Positions 17,336 through 27,366 are shown, counted from the first letter of the stretch. The stretch is DNA of 54,893 nt from an uncultured Geobacteraceae bacterium (GCA_903875605.1 CAIQWT010000040.1:1-54893), one strand, 5' to 3'. The notes: a model not told the origin generated them from the letters alone. Program-made: numbers and translations.

Positions 17336-20326
17336 CTACAGTTCGCGCAGAGTCTGCTGCCAGGCCTCTTTCAGTTCAGCCAGATCGGCATTGACAACAA
17401 CAGTACCATTCAAGCCGGTGATTGAAAGACAATGATTATCTGTCACAAAACCAATTGAGGCAAAGCAGTTGCCACTCATTATTGTTTCGAATTGGTCACG
17501 CTGTTCCGGGTGAACAGTCACGAGATGACGGGATGCTGATTCGGAGAAGAGCAGCACACCATCACTTTTACCACTAGTATCACCTTTCCAAAGTAAACTT
17601 GAAAGATTGAGATTCATGCCGAACCCTCCGGCAAAAGCGGATTCAGCTGCAGCAACCGCTAAACCGCCATCGGAGAGGTCATGACAGGAGGCAACCGTCC
17701 GCTGATTTACCGTTTCATGATAGGCCTTATAGCGCTGGTACGCCTTTACAGTGTCAACATGTGGAATCTTATTACCAATAGCACCGAAGAGTGCCAGATA
17801 TTCAGAACCGCCCAGCTCATCTGCCGTTTTCCCAAGCAGATAAACAATGTCGCCTGGACGCTTTACATCCATTGTCACAGCTTTTCTGGCATCATCAATC
17901 TTGCCGATAACTGAAAACAAGAGCGTAGGAGGGATGGATATTTTGGTGGTACCATCATAGAAATCGTTCTTCATGGAATCCTTGCCGGAGATAAGAGGCA
18001 GGTTATAATCCATGCAGACATCATACAACGCCTGATTTGAGCGCACCAACTGCGCCATTTTATACGCCCCATCCGGGGTTTTCTCTGATTCGACCGGATC
18101 ACACCAACAGAAATTATCCAGACCGGCGACCAGCTCCAGTGAACCACCAACAGCTACATAGTTGCGCAGTGCCTCATCAACGGCATTTGCGGTCATGTGG
18201 TAGGTATCAATGTCCGAAAAACGCGGGCAGATACCGTGTGCTGTGACAACACCCTCGAATGATTCGAGGAGCGGCCTGACTACTGCGGCATCTGATGGGC
18301 CATCGTTATTCACGCCAGTGAAAGGTTTGACAACCGAACCGCCCTGCACTTCATGGTCGTAGCGACGAACTACAGACTCCTTAGAGCAGATGTTCAACGC
18401 CGATAGCAACTGTTTTAAGTCACTGGTATAATTCTCTTTTTCTTCAAGAACCGGCTCATTATTATGCGGTGGAGTCCATTTGGCAGGTAACTGCATAGGT
18501 GGCAACCCCTCATGCATAAACTCCATCGGCAACCAGGCTACGGTACGGTCGCCATAGAGCATGTGGAATACACCGTTGTCAGTAAATTCTCCAAGGACAG
18601 TTGCTTCGACACCAAAACGTACCGCCATGGCAAGAAATTCATCTATCAGATCAGGCGGAACGGCAAGAGACATACGCTCCTGAGCTTCTGAAATAAGTAT
18701 TTCCCACGGATTAAGTCCCGGGTATTTTAGCGGTGCCCTGGCAAGATCCATCCTGCAGCCGCCACATTCACCAGCCATCTCACCAATTGAGGAGGATAAG
18801 CCACCTGCTCCGTTATCAGTGATAAAACGATAGAGTCCCTTATCGCGAGCCCTTATCAGAAAATCGAACATCCTCTTCTGAGTAATCGGATCACCGATCT
18901 GCACAGCAGTTACCGGTGAGTTTTCGTTAAGTTCCTCGGAAGAGAAGGTTGCTCCATGAATTCCGTCCTTACCGATCCTTCCCCCGGTCATGACGATCAG
19001 ATCGCCAGGCTCAATGGATTTTTCGTGTGCAGGCAAGCCATTGACTTCGGTAGGCATTAAACCGGCGGTCCCGCAAAACACCAGTGGTTTACCGGCAAAG
19101 CGGTCATCAAAAACCAACGACCCATTAACAGTAGGGATACCGCTTTTATTGCCTCCATGCTCAACACCTTCAACGACACCTTCGTAAATCCGGCGCGGGT
19201 GTAGCAAGCGACTTGGTAGCTGTTTATCATAGAACGGGTCGGCAAAACAGAATACGTCGGTATTAAAAATCAGTTTTGAGCCGATTCCAGTACCGAACGG
19301 ATCACGATTAACCCCCACGATTCCGGTCAGCGCCCCACCGTATGGATCAAGAGCTGACGGCGAGTTATGGGTTTCAACCTTAAAAACCAGTGAGTGCGTA
19401 TCATTAAATTTTATGACGCCGGCATTGTCTTTAAATACGGAGAGACAAAAGTCCTTGTCCCCCATCCGTTCGCGGACATCTTTAGTAGTACGCTGAATGA
19501 AGGACTTGAACAGTGACTTAATCTCCTGACGGTTTCCGTTTTCATCCTCATACTGTACGGTGCCGGCAAAAATTTTGTGTTTGCAGTGCTCTGACCAGGT
19601 CTGTGCCAGGCATTCCAACTCCACATCGGTCGGCTTTGCACCAAGACTTAACTTCTGACGTTCTGCCACAATCTTTGGATCACGGTAGTGCCCTTGAATG
19701 ATCTTCATCTCATCCAGAGTCAGAGCCAGAACTCCATCCTTGCTGATTCTCATCAACTCGGCGTCCGACACCTCAAGGTCTATTTCAAGTACTTCAGCCT
19801 TTGTTTCGCTACTCACTCTGGGGACATAGGCGGGGAAACCACCTTTAGTGGAGAAGTCAACGGCGGAAAGAGTATTGTAACGTTGAATGAGGGTGTTGCA
19901 GAGGAGTCCTGTAGCAATTTTTTCTATGTCTGCAGCAGACAACGGCCCTTTAAAAAGGTACTGCACGGCATGATAAACATTTTCTCCATTCACAAAGAGA
20001 CGACCGGTCAGATATTCGACTGCTTCTCGAGCGGTCCGGCCAACATTGTCGGTCACACCAGGACGAAAACCAACCTCCACGGCAAAATCAAAACCTGCAG
20101 CAGTCGGCCTGTTAATACTCCAGTCCTGAATAACCGGATCACTGAAGGGGCCAACTGCAACCGCTTCAAGTTCATCTGGCGTGAGCTCTGCATCGATTGT
20201 ATAAACGTCGATGGTACGCACATCATCAACCGGGAGATGCAGAAAATGTTCGATCTCGCGTTTTATCCGTTCACCGCGTGAGTCGCGTACTCCAACTTTT
20301 AATGCTGCTTCAATTCTGTTTGGCAT
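17336..20326 (-). CDS. purL: PurS-PurL fusion, phosphoribosylformylglycinamidine synthase
   Basis: This 996-residue synthase makes FGAM from FGAR, ATP and ammonia. The N-terminal 175 residues hold two PurS-like repeats (IEAALKVGVRDSRGERIKRE and FDFAVEVGFRPGVTDNVGRT), each followed by a similar helix-rich segment, mimicking a PurS dimer. The PurL core follows (LAQTWSEHCKHK, HNSPSALDPYGGALTG, DNGAGGLSSSIGEMAGECGG, second half with ATSHDLSDGG-like CHDLSDGGLAVAAAES). The glutaminase is the separate PurQ. ATG 20326 has only AGGA about 11 bases upstream. Confidence 0.95.
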   Translation of the reverse strand: MPNRIEAALKVGVRDSRGERIKREIEHFLHLPVDDVRTIDVYTIDAELTPDELEAVAVGPFSDPVIQDWSINRPTAAGFDFAVEVGFRPGVTDNVGRTAREAVEYLTGRLFVNGENVYHAVQYLFKGPLSAADIEKIATGLLCNTLIQRYNTLSAVDFSTKGGFPAYVPRVSSETKAEVLEIDLEVSDAELMRISKDGVLALTLDEMKIIQGHYRDPKIVAERQKLSLGAKPTDVELECLAQTWSEHCKHKIFAGTVQYEDENGNRQEIKSLFKSFIQRTTKDVRERMGDKDFCLSVFKDNAGVIKFNDTHSLVFKVETHNSPSALDPYGGALTGIVGVNRDPFGTGIGSKLIFNTDVFCFADPFYDKQLPSRLLHPRRIYEGVVEGVEHGGNKSGIPTVNGSLVFDDRFAGKPLVFCGTAGLMPTEVNGLPAHEKSIEPGDLIVMTGGRIGKDGIHGATFSSEELNENSPVTAVQIGDPITQKRMFDFLIRARDKGLYRFITDNGAGGLSSSIGEMAGECGGCRMDLARAPLKYPGLNPWEILISEAQERMSLAVPPDLIDEFLAMAVRFGVEATVLGEFTDNGVFHMLYGDRTVAWLPMEFMHEGLPPMQLPAKWTPPHNNEPVLEEKENYTSDLKQLLSALNICSKESVVRRYDHEVQGGSVVKPFTGVNNDGPSDAAVVRPLLESFEGVVTAHGICPRFSDIDTYHMTANAVDEALRNYVAVGGSLELVAGLDNFCWCDPVESEKTPDGAYKMAQLVRSNQALYDVCMDYNLPLISGKDSMKNDFYDGTTKISIPPTLLFSVIGKIDDARKAVTMDVKRPGDIVYLLGKTADELGGSEYLALFGAIGNKIPHVDTVKAYQRYKAYHETVNQRTVASCHDLSDGGLAVAAAESAFAGGFGMNLNLSSLLWKGDTSGKSDGVLLFSESASRHLVTVHPEQRDQFETIMSGNCFASIGFVTDNHCLSITGLNGTVVVNADLAELKEAWQQTLREL

Positions 20327-20357
20327 TGTAATAAATATCCTATCTTTTTTTGACGTA

Positions 20358-21566
20358 TCACTTCGTATTATTTTTCACAAAAGTTACTTCCACCCGACGG
20401 TTACCCTCGGGATTATTTTTGGGATAAATTATTTCTGCAGAACCGGAACCCACTGTTTCGACTCTAACGGCATCAAGAGAGCCTTTATCTACAAGGGTTT
20501 CACGAATAAGACGTGCCATTCGACTGGTGGCGGGAACATCCTCTTTTTTAGCCGGCTGTCCAAAGCCATGAACACTCAGCTTAACGTTAAACTCCGGATA
20601 CTTTTTCAGCAGCGCGACAATACGCAGCAGCGTTTTTTCACCTTCCGGAGTTAATATATCATTTTTGGGCGCCTTAAACATGGCAGAACGTACAAAAACA
20701 ACCGTCATATTATCTGATCCGGCCTTTACTGCACCACCAATCTTGCCAACCTCACCAAGAAAATCCTGTGCTCTTTTAAGTAACTGGATCTGTTCCTGGC
20801 TAAGGCTTTCTGCGGCCCCTTTTTGAGCAACCAGCGCGGCCAGATCTGTTCGCAGATGAGCAGTTTCCATCTTTGATACTTCCAGATTCTTTGTTACATC
20901 GGCTAATTGCTGTTCCATTGCTGCAAGTGCCTGCTGTTTGACTTTCAGCTCCTGAGCCCCTTCACTGTTTCTTGCTTCAGTCGCCGTCAGGACGGTTCCC
21001 TTCGCGGACAAATCAGCAGTAAGCTGAGTAATGTTACCTGTAAGCCGATCAATTTCTGACTGTTTGTTTTCAACCAGTTTTTTTTGACTAACCACCACGG
21101 CCTGCAAATCAGCAATAATAGCGTCACGTTTAACCAGGTCGACTTTCAAAGCAGATACCACTGCCTTTTTGTCGTCAAAAACTCTCACCTTGGCTTTAAC
21201 TTCAAGTGTTAGAGCCTCCAACCTTATCTGTTCTTTTTCCTGCTCAATCTTCCCTACCTGTGACAGGACTATGGATGCTTGTAAACAGGCCATATCAGTA
21301 TAATAGCGCACAGTTGACTCTGCTTTCTTATCCAGTTTGCCCCAGCTCTGATTCTTTTTATATTCCGTTTCGGCACGGCGCAGGTAATTTTGCCCAATCA
21401 GTACCGCATCAGAAAAATCATTATATCCGGCAGCCTTTGTGTTGGCTTGAGCAATCAGGGATTGTGCTTTGAGCATATATTCAGGCATAGCATCTTCGGC
21501 AAAAGAAAAGGTCGCGCTAAAAAGAGATATCGCGCACACAACACAAAAGCAATGAAGTATTTTCAT
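20358..21566 (-). CDS. OmpA-family protein with periplasmic coiled coil
   Basis: This precursor of about 402 residues starts at ATG 21566 after a GGGGGGG run. A signal peptide ends at FSFAEDA. A long Ala/Gln/Lys-rich coiled coil (roughly residues 110-260) leads to a C-terminal OmpA domain of about 120 residues (VKLSVHGFGQPA, SRMARLIRETLVDKG, NPEGNRRVEVTFV), which would bind peptidoglycan. The stop of the upstream DUF4398-like gene is one base from its start, so both are coupled. The pair probably links envelope layers; a specific role is unknown. Confidence 0.88.
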   Translation of the reverse strand: MKILHCFCVVCAISLFSATFSFAEDAMPEYMLKAQSLIAQANTKAAGYNDFSDAVLIGQNYLRRAETEYKKNQSWGKLDKKAESTVRYYTDMACLQASIVLSQVGKIEQEKEQIRLEALTLEVKAKVRVFDDKKAVVSALKVDLVKRDAIIADLQAVVVSQKKLVENKQSEIDRLTGNITQLTADLSAKGTVLTATEARNSEGAQELKVKQQALAAMEQQLADVTKNLEVSKMETAHLRTDLAALVAQKGAAESLSQEQIQLLKRAQDFLGEVGKIGGAVKAGSDNMTVVFVRSAMFKAPKNDILTPEGEKTLLRIVALLKKYPEFNVKLSVHGFGQPAKKEDVPATSRMARLIRETLVDKGSLDAVRVETVGSGSAEIIYPKNNPEGNRRVEVTFVKNNTK

Positions 21567-21567
21567 A

Positions 21568-21972
21568 CTAATTCCCCCCCTTTCCGGCCAGAATATCAGA
21601 CAAGCGCCGCTCTTGTTTTTCAAGCTCTGCCTTGGCAACCGCCGTCAGTTCCTCGGCTCCCCGTTCAGCAGCCAGCACATGAGCAAAAGTTATCTGCAGC
21701 AACGCCTTTTCCACTGCCTCGTGCGTAATGCTGTCGCTGCCGGACTTCAGCCCTTCCTGAGCAGCAGCAATGCTTTTACCGGCATCGCTGACTACCTCCG
21801 GAGCGCGCTTCGCCACCGCAGTTCCAGTGAGCGCCTCAACTTTTTCTTTCGTAGTTTTGTATTTTTCCATTGTAGTCGGCAGTACACCGGCAGCATCATC
21901 AACTGCAAACACGGTTGTGGAGCATAAGCAAAGTAATGCTGTAACAAGTAAGGCACCAGAAGTTTTTTTCAT
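21568..21972 (-). CDS. Secreted DUF4398-like protein
   Basis: This precursor of 134 residues starts at ATG 21972 with AAGGGGAAG upstream; the longer frame to 22047 is not credible. The signal peptide ends near TTVFAVDD. The mature part is helical and Ala/Glu-rich (RAPEVVSDAGKSIAAAQEGL), similar to DUF4398 domains that commonly precede an OmpA-like protein, as here. It may pair with the coiled-coil OmpA protein. Function unknown. Confidence 0.75.
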   Translation of the reverse strand: MKKTSGALLVTALLCLCSTTVFAVDDAAGVLPTTMEKYKTTKEKVEALTGTAVAKRAPEVVSDAGKSIAAAQEGLKSGSDSITHEAVEKALLQITFAHVLAAERGAEELTAVAKAELEKQERRLSDILAGKGGN

Positions 21973-22091
21973 GCGGCTTCCCCTTTTTTGTACGCTATAA
22001 GTTACTGTTCCCGTCCAATGTAGCAAGATTAGAATATCTTTGCACAACTTATATTACAGCAAACCACACTCCTGGTAAAAAACACTAGTTA

Positions 22092-23189
22092 CTACGCTTC
22101 TTGACTTTTTTCCATCCGCACCGTCCGGGTTGGGAACGGTATTTCAATCTTGTTCTCGTCAAACCTTTTAATAATAAGAGAATTAATTTTATCCGTAACA
22201 GCAAAGAGCGTGCTGTACTCCTCCACCCAGAAGAAAAGCGCCATATTGAGGGCGGAATCGCCAAAACTGACAAAAAATGCTTCGGGTAACGGGTCTGAAA
22301 GCACCTCCGCAACGTCGGCAGCGGTCGTTACCAGTAACTCTTTGACACGATCAACATCGCTGCCGTAAGCCACACCGATATTGATACGCCCTTTAGCACG
22401 ACTGTTCGGGAACGCCTGGTTCGTCAGCATTGTATTGCACAGGTCTGAATTAGGAATAATCAGCAATTGATTATCCATTGTCTTTATTTTGGTACTCCGC
22501 AGGCCGATATCAGCCACGTCTCCAATTTGTCCACCAATTAACTGGATTCGGTCTCCGATACGGAACGGGCGATCAAGCATTATAGTAAAACCGGAAATCA
22601 TGTGTGCCAGAGTGTCTTTAGCCGCCATTCCTATCGCCAGCGATCCAATTCCGAGGGCCGTGACGAGAGAAAAAATATCATAGTTAAAATGCTTAAGAAT
22701 CACAATTAAAGCAGCGCCCACCAGAAATAGTGACACTATTTTTTCAGCCACCGGCATCATCTGACGGGACATTACAGCTCCGGTACTATCTTGCTGGCTG
22801 ATTACATACCACTTCAGAAGTTCATCGATAACATGGTAGATCAGATTACAGACTATCACGACCAGAATTATATAGATTACACCGGAAGCCACAATCACAA
22901 GCTTTTCGTTAAGCGGTAACGAACGAATTGCCAGATAAACTCCAGTCACCGTGAACAATCGTGACACGTATGGCATAACCCGCTGCAGGACGCGGTCATC
23001 CAGATCTGTTGAGGTAAAGGCCGTCAGGCGACGACCCCACTTATTGAGCACCATCACCACCAGTTGTGACAGGGCCCAGAACAGTGCCAGAATCAGTAGC
23101 GCTCCCAGAATTTCCTTGGCCCACAGCAACAGGAAACCGTCGCCATTCTCCGTTTGAAGGAATCCCTGTATGACAGAGAGAATTCTACT
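22092..23189 (-). CDS. Small-conductance mechanosensitive channel, MscS family
   Basis: This channel of about 365 residues opens under membrane tension. It has several N-terminal membrane segments, then the pore-lining helix and beta domain (TALGIGSLAIGMAAKDTLAHMI, LDRPFRIGDRIQL, IGLRSTKIKTMDNQLLIIPNS). I put the start at GTG 23189, which overlaps the purB stop (GTGAGTAG); in-frame TTG 23246 and ATG 23222 would overlap purB further. No clear ribosome site exists, so coupling to purB translation is likely. Confidence 0.9.
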   Translation of the reverse strand, partial: SRILSVIQGFLQTENGDGFLLLWAKEILGALLILALFWALSQLVVMVLNKWGRRLTAFTSTDLDDRVLQRVMPYVSRLFTVTGVYLAIRSLPLNEKLVIVASGVIYIILVVIVCNLIYHVIDELLKWYVISQQDSTGAVMSRQMMPVAEKIVSLFLVGAALIVILKHFNYDIFSLVTALGIGSLAIGMAAKDTLAHMISGFTIMLDRPFRIGDRIQLIGGQIGDVADIGLRSTKIKTMDNQLLIIPNSDLCNTMLTNQAFPNSRAKGRINIGVAYGSDVDRVKELLVTTAADVAEVLSDPLPEAFFVSFGDSALNMALFFWVEEYSTLFAVTDKINSLIIKRFDENKIEIPFPTRTVRMEKSQEA

Positions 23190-24480
23190 CACCGAAAACA
23201 CGTTTAAAAATAGTACCAACATGTTTGAGGTGATAACTGAGATCAAAGGATTCGCGGATTTTTACTTCACCGAGAGCTCCGGCAACCTCCTGATCTGCAA
23301 GCAGTTCTGTTTGAAAATCCGCGCCATGCTCCCATACCTTCATAGCGTTGCGTTGCACCAGACGGTACGAATCTTCGCGTGACACACCGGCCTGAGTCAG
23401 GTCGAGCAGGATTTTCTGAGAGAATACAAGCCCTTTCATCTGGTTAAGATTTCTAAGCATGTTTTCGGGATAAACAACCAGGTTACGGATAAGACCATTA
23501 AGACGGCGCAGTGAAAAATCCAGCGCAACAGTGGCATCAGGAGCGATGTAACGTTCTACTGATGAGTGAGAGATATCCCTTTCGTGCCATAATGCTACAT
23601 TCTCAAGTGCCGGTATACAGAGGGAGCGGATGTAACGGGCCTGCCCGGTCAGGTTCTCGGACAGGATAGGATTACGCTTGTGAGGCATGGCGGATGAACC
23701 TTTTTGCCCCTTACTGAAAAACTCTTCCGCTTCCAGAACTTCCGTACGCTGAAGATGTCTAACCTCAACGGCAATACGCTCCATGGACGATGCAATAATT
23801 GCCAGGGTGCAGAAAAATTCGGCATGACGATCACGAGGAATAACCTGGCTGGAGACCGGCTCCGGCTTGAGCCCCATCTTGCCACAGACGTACTCTTCTA
23901 CGTATGGGTCTATATTTGCGAATGTGCCGACTGCGCCGGATATGGCGCCTGTAGCGATGTTTTCGCGGGCTGACAGTAAACGGACCCGGTTACGCTGCAT
24001 TTCGGCATAAAAAGAAGCCAGTTTGAGGCCGAACGTCACCGGTTCGGCATGAATACCATGCGAACGGCCGATGCATACTGTGTCCTTATGCTCGAATGCA
24101 CGTACTTTAAGTGACTCCAGCAACATGTCCAGATCAGCAAGTAATTCATCGGCAGCCTGAACAAGCTGCACCGACAAGCAGGTATCAAGGACATCTGAAG
24201 AGGTCATCCCCTGATGGATAAAGCGGGCTTCCGGACCTACGTATTCGGCAACTGAGGTCAGAAAGGCTATCACATCATGCTTTACTTCAGCTTCGATTAC
24301 ATCGATCCTGGCGATATCAAAATCACCTTTGGCACGAATTACCGGCACTACTTCTTTCGGGATGACACCAAGTTCGGCCTGAGCTTCGCAAGCAAGGGTT
24401 TCAATTTCAAGCCAGATGCGGAAACGGTTTTCAGCAGTCCAGATGTGCGTCATTTCGGGTCGGGAATAGCGTTCAATCAT
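23185..24480 (-). CDS. purB: Adenylosuccinate lyase
   Basis: This 431-residue lyase of the fumarase/aspartase superfamily cleaves SAICAR and adenylosuccinate. The signature GSSAMPHKRNP, the catalytic-His segment TSSDVLDT and SHGIHAEP are present. It heads the minus-strand run that continues to purL, purQ and purF, though with envelope genes between. Length is normal. Confidence 0.97.
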   Translation of the reverse strand: MIERYSRPEMTHIWTAENRFRIWLEIETLACEAQAELGVIPKEVVPVIRAKGDFDIARIDVIEAEVKHDVIAFLTSVAEYVGPEARFIHQGMTSSDVLDTCLSVQLVQAADELLADLDMLLESLKVRAFEHKDTVCIGRSHGIHAEPVTFGLKLASFYAEMQRNRVRLLSARENIATGAISGAVGTFANIDPYVEEYVCGKMGLKPEPVSSQVIPRDRHAEFFCTLAIIASSMERIAVEVRHLQRTEVLEAEEFFSKGQKGSSAMPHKRNPILSENLTGQARYIRSLCIPALENVALWHERDISHSSVERYIAPDATVALDFSLRRLNGLIRNLVVYPENMLRNLNQMKGLVFSQKILLDLTQAGVSREDSYRLVQRNAMKVWEHGADFQTELLADQEVAGALGEVKIRESFDLSYHLKHVGTIFKRVFGE

Positions 24481-24605
24481 TGTTCAAGACTCCTTAGTTT
24501 GTGTAATTATCATTACAGAATTCATTCTGGCTTTATATTCAGCAGATCAGCAGGTGAAAGGTTAATATTCTGGAGGCATTTACCATATCAGACACCCTAT
24601 TCCTG

Positions 24606-25376
24606 TCAGATTACCATCAGGCAACTTGCTTTGTACTGGTCACCGATGACGATCTTCGGCGCACAGATATTCTGATCCCGCAGAAACGATTCAGTCGTAC
24701 GTTCTACATGCCCTGGATGGTTATTTACCTCGGACAGATGCGCCATTACCAGCACTTCCAGTCCACCATGGGCAAGTTCATGCAGCAGAGCCAGCGACTC
24801 CTCGTTGGAGATATGGCCGTGCCTTGACTTGATGCGCTGCTTCAACTCCCACGGATAGGGACCGTTCATCAGCATATCAACATCGTGATTAGATTCCAGG
24901 TTGATAAAGCGGCAGCTACGCAGTTTTTCAGTTATCAAGCGTGTGACGATACCGAAATCGGTAACGGAAGCAGCACGTCCTTCTCTGGATTCAATAACAA
25001 AACCAACCGGATCGCAACTGTCATGAGTAACTGGTAGAGGATCAATCTGGATATCCCTGAAGGTGAGAGCCTGGCCGGATTCAAACTCGTTCACCATGGT
25101 CTTTTTAAAATATTTATCGGACTTGGCGCACACCAGATGACTGGCAAACACCGGTACATTGAATTTACGAGAGAAAGAGCCGGCGCTCCTGATATGATCG
25201 ATATGCTCATGTGTGACCAGCACCGCATTTATGCCTGAAGCATCGATGCCGACCGCTTCCAAACGAAACAATGTCTCGCGCAAAGACAAGCCGACATCTA
25301 TCAGAACACGGGTATCCCCGGACTCAAGATAGAGACAGTTACCTTTGCTGCCGCTAGCCAGCGAACAGATTTTCAC
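24606..25376 (-). CDS. MBL-fold hydrolase, YycJ/WalJ type
   Basis: This 256-residue metallo-beta-lactamase-fold protein starts at GTG 25376 (MKICSLASGSKGN) after GGAG. It has the metal motif THEHIDH, TDFGIVT and ESNHDVDML, which mark the YycJ/WalJ group thought to be DNA exonucleases linked to repair or cell-wall signalling. It has no signal peptide and is separated from purB by about 125 bases. Confidence 0.9.
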   Translation of the reverse strand: MKICSLASGSKGNCLYLESGDTRVLIDVGLSLRETLFRLEAVGIDASGINAVLVTHEHIDHIRSAGSFSRKFNVPVFASHLVCAKSDKYFKKTMVNEFESGQALTFRDIQIDPLPVTHDSCDPVGFVIESREGRAASVTDFGIVTRLITEKLRSCRFINLESNHDVDMLMNGPYPWELKQRIKSRHGHISNEESLALLHELAHGGLEVLVMAHLSEVNNHPGHVERTTESFLRDQNICAPKIVIGDQYKASCLMVI

Positions 25377-25559
25377 ACAGACTCCAGAAGTTTTTGGTTA
25401 ATTGATGCGCAGACAGATTAAAAACGGCCACAGCAGAGGAATTACAATAGAAAAGCAACAACTTCTCCGAGATAAATTACGTCATAAGGTAAGCGACATT
25501 TATACACCGAAGCATACTTTATTTTCAAGATTTATCGTCGCCGCAATAGAAGCCTATTC

Positions 25560-25835
25560 TCAAATCTCGGAGATGTCAGAAGCTGTTATTTCAACATCCG
25601 GCCATCCTTCATAGATCCAATTTTCTACACGCTCCATCACTTTACGCGGGATATTTTTATCCGGACTGACGGCAACAAAAGCAAGCACACCAAAGGAGGC
25701 GTTATCCTGACGATCAATCTCGGCACAGCCAACATTGAAGCGAAGACGCACTCGACCCAGAATACTTTTTACGATACCACGCTTCTCTTTGAGGGATTGG
25801 GATGGAAGAGAGAGATGAATTTCGAGGCAGAAGAT
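25560..25835 (-). CDS. DUF503 (YlxP-like) protein, no canonical start codon
   Basis: The DUF503 match covers about 91 residues: CLEIHLSLPSQSLKEKRG, VKSILGRVRLRFNVGCAEID and a C-terminal WIYEGWPDVEITASD. The family's conserved N-terminus lies upstream of the first in-frame ATG/GTG/TTG (GTG 25751), and the frame is closed by TGA at 25851-25853. I place the start at ATC 25833-25835 because AGGA (25842-25845) is 6 bases upstream; ATA 25841 is the other candidate. A gene starting at GTG 25751 would lose a third of the domain. It lies directly behind asnS. YlxP-like proteins accompany ribosome-maturation genes elsewhere; function unproven. Confidence 0.7.
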   Translation of the reverse strand: MFCLEIHLSLPSQSLKEKRGIVKSILGRVRLRFNVGCAEIDRQDNASFGVLAFVAVSPDKNIPRKVMERVENWIYEGWPDVEITASDISEI

Positions 25836-25843
25836 ATGTATTC

Positions 25844-27223
25844 CTAAAACTCACAGTGCCTCGGCGTTCGCGGAAAAGGGATTACGTCGCGGATATTCTC
25901 CATCCCGGAGAGATACATTACCAACCGCTCAAATCCGAGTCCAAATCCGGCATGCGGGCAACTCCCCCAACGACGGCTGTCCAGATACCACCAGAGCGGT
26001 TCTGTTGCGATCCCCATTTCTGTCATTCGCACTTCCAGGCGATCCAGTCGCTCTTCACGTTGACTGCCGCCGATAATTTCACCGATCTTGGGCACTAGTA
26101 AATCCATGGCAGCAACGGTACGACCATCATCGTTCTGTCTCATGTAAAAAGCTTTGATATCCTTTGGATAATTAAGAATAAAGGTTGGTCCACCGACAAT
26201 CTGCTCGGTTATATAGCGTTCGTGTTCCGTCTGCAGATCCAGTCCCCACTCCACCGGATAAGTGAATGTGGCACCTGAGCGTTGCAAGAGTTCAATAGCA
26301 TCCGAATATTCCATCCTGGCAAAATTAGCGTACGCCACACGATTGATACGCTCAATTAGTCCGTTTTCAATATGTTTATCAAAGAAGGCCATATCATCGG
26401 CACACTCTTCAAGTGCAAAGCGACAGAGCCAGGTAATAAATTTTTCCGCAAGATCGGCGTTGTCTGCCAGTGTGGCAAACGCCATCTCCGGCTCTATCAT
26501 CCAAAACTCGGAGGCGTGACGGGCGGTATTGGAGTTTTCTGCTCTAAACGTGGGGCCAAACGTGTAAATATCGCCAAAAGCCAAGGCGAAAAGTTCCCCT
26601 TCAAGTTGCCCGCTAACGGTCAAGCCGGTTTTTTGACCAAAGAAATCCTGGCTAAAGTCAGGGTGTCCATTCAGAACAGGAGGATCTGAAGCATCAAGAG
26701 TGCTCACTCGAAATAAATCACCTGCACCTTCACAGTCACTGGCAGTTATGATGGGCGTATTGACATAAAGAAAGTCATGCTCGGAAAAAAAACGGTGCAC
26801 CGCCTGGGCAAGACGCGAACGCAAACGGAACAAAGCCCCGAAAGTGTTAGTGCGGGGTCGCAGGTGTGAAATAGTGCGCAGATATTCAAATGAGTGTCTT
26901 TTTTTCTGGAGTGGATAGGCTGCATCTGCCTCGCCGACAATTTCAATGGTACCCGCCATAACCTCCCATTTTTGACCCGACGCAGGAGATTCAACCAGAA
27001 TACCGGAAACTGTGACGGCTGATCCGGTACCGAGGCGACTGACATAGCTGAAATTGGATAGCGTTGACTCAGCAACCACCTGAATACCATCAATTGTCGA
27101 ACCGTCGTTAATAACGATAAAACAAACATCTTTAGACGCCCTGACAGATCTCACCCATCCAGAAAATGCGCATGTTTTCGTCTCTACTCCCTGTTGAATA
27201 ATATGTTTGATTCGTGTTTTCAT
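25844..27223 (-). CDS. asnS: Asparaginyl-tRNA synthetase
   Basis: This class IIb synthetase of 459 residues has an N-terminal OB-fold anticodon domain (about 1-110; FSGWVRSVRASKDVCFIVINDG). The catalytic core follows with motif 2 (GPTFRAENSNTARHASEFW) and motif 3 (GFGLGFERLVMYLSG). ATG 27223 is preferred over 27235 because GAGG is 6 bases upstream. AsnRS rather than AspRS is supported by AENSNTARHASEFWMIEPEM. Divergent from the secreted thiol protein. Confidence 0.96.
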   Translation of the reverse strand: MKTRIKHIIQQGVETKTCAFSGWVRSVRASKDVCFIVINDGSTIDGIQVVAESTLSNFSYVSRLGTGSAVTVSGILVESPASGQKWEVMAGTIEIVGEADAAYPLQKKRHSFEYLRTISHLRPRTNTFGALFRLRSRLAQAVHRFFSEHDFLYVNTPIITASDCEGAGDLFRVSTLDASDPPVLNGHPDFSQDFFGQKTGLTVSGQLEGELFALAFGDIYTFGPTFRAENSNTARHASEFWMIEPEMAFATLADNADLAEKFITWLCRFALEECADDMAFFDKHIENGLIERINRVAYANFARMEYSDAIELLQRSGATFTYPVEWGLDLQTEHERYITEQIVGGPTFILNYPKDIKAFYMRQNDDGRTVAAMDLLVPKIGEIIGGSQREERLDRLEVRMTEMGIATEPLWWYLDSRRWGSCPHAGFGLGFERLVMYLSGMENIRDVIPFPRTPRHCEF

Positions 27224-27366
27224 AAGGGACCTCATACTCCGCTTGTTTGTTTGACCTTGCTGTACGCACTGTGTTAAATTTTTAGGAATGTATTACCTTA
27301 ATACAAGGTTTTGCGATGACCCCGCCTGCAGGCGTTGCGAATCTACACGGACCAAGGAGTATCTCC

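Noticed and set aside
25402-25614. 70-codon plus-strand frame antisense to the DUF503 gene
   Set aside because: The opposite strand carries a recognisable DUF503 domain; the plus frame has no family likeness.
25844-25860. asnS-DUF503 fusion by ribosomal frameshift
   Set aside because: The DUF503 frame is -1 to asnS, but the sequence at the stop has no X-XXY-YYZ slippery heptamer or evident downstream structure.
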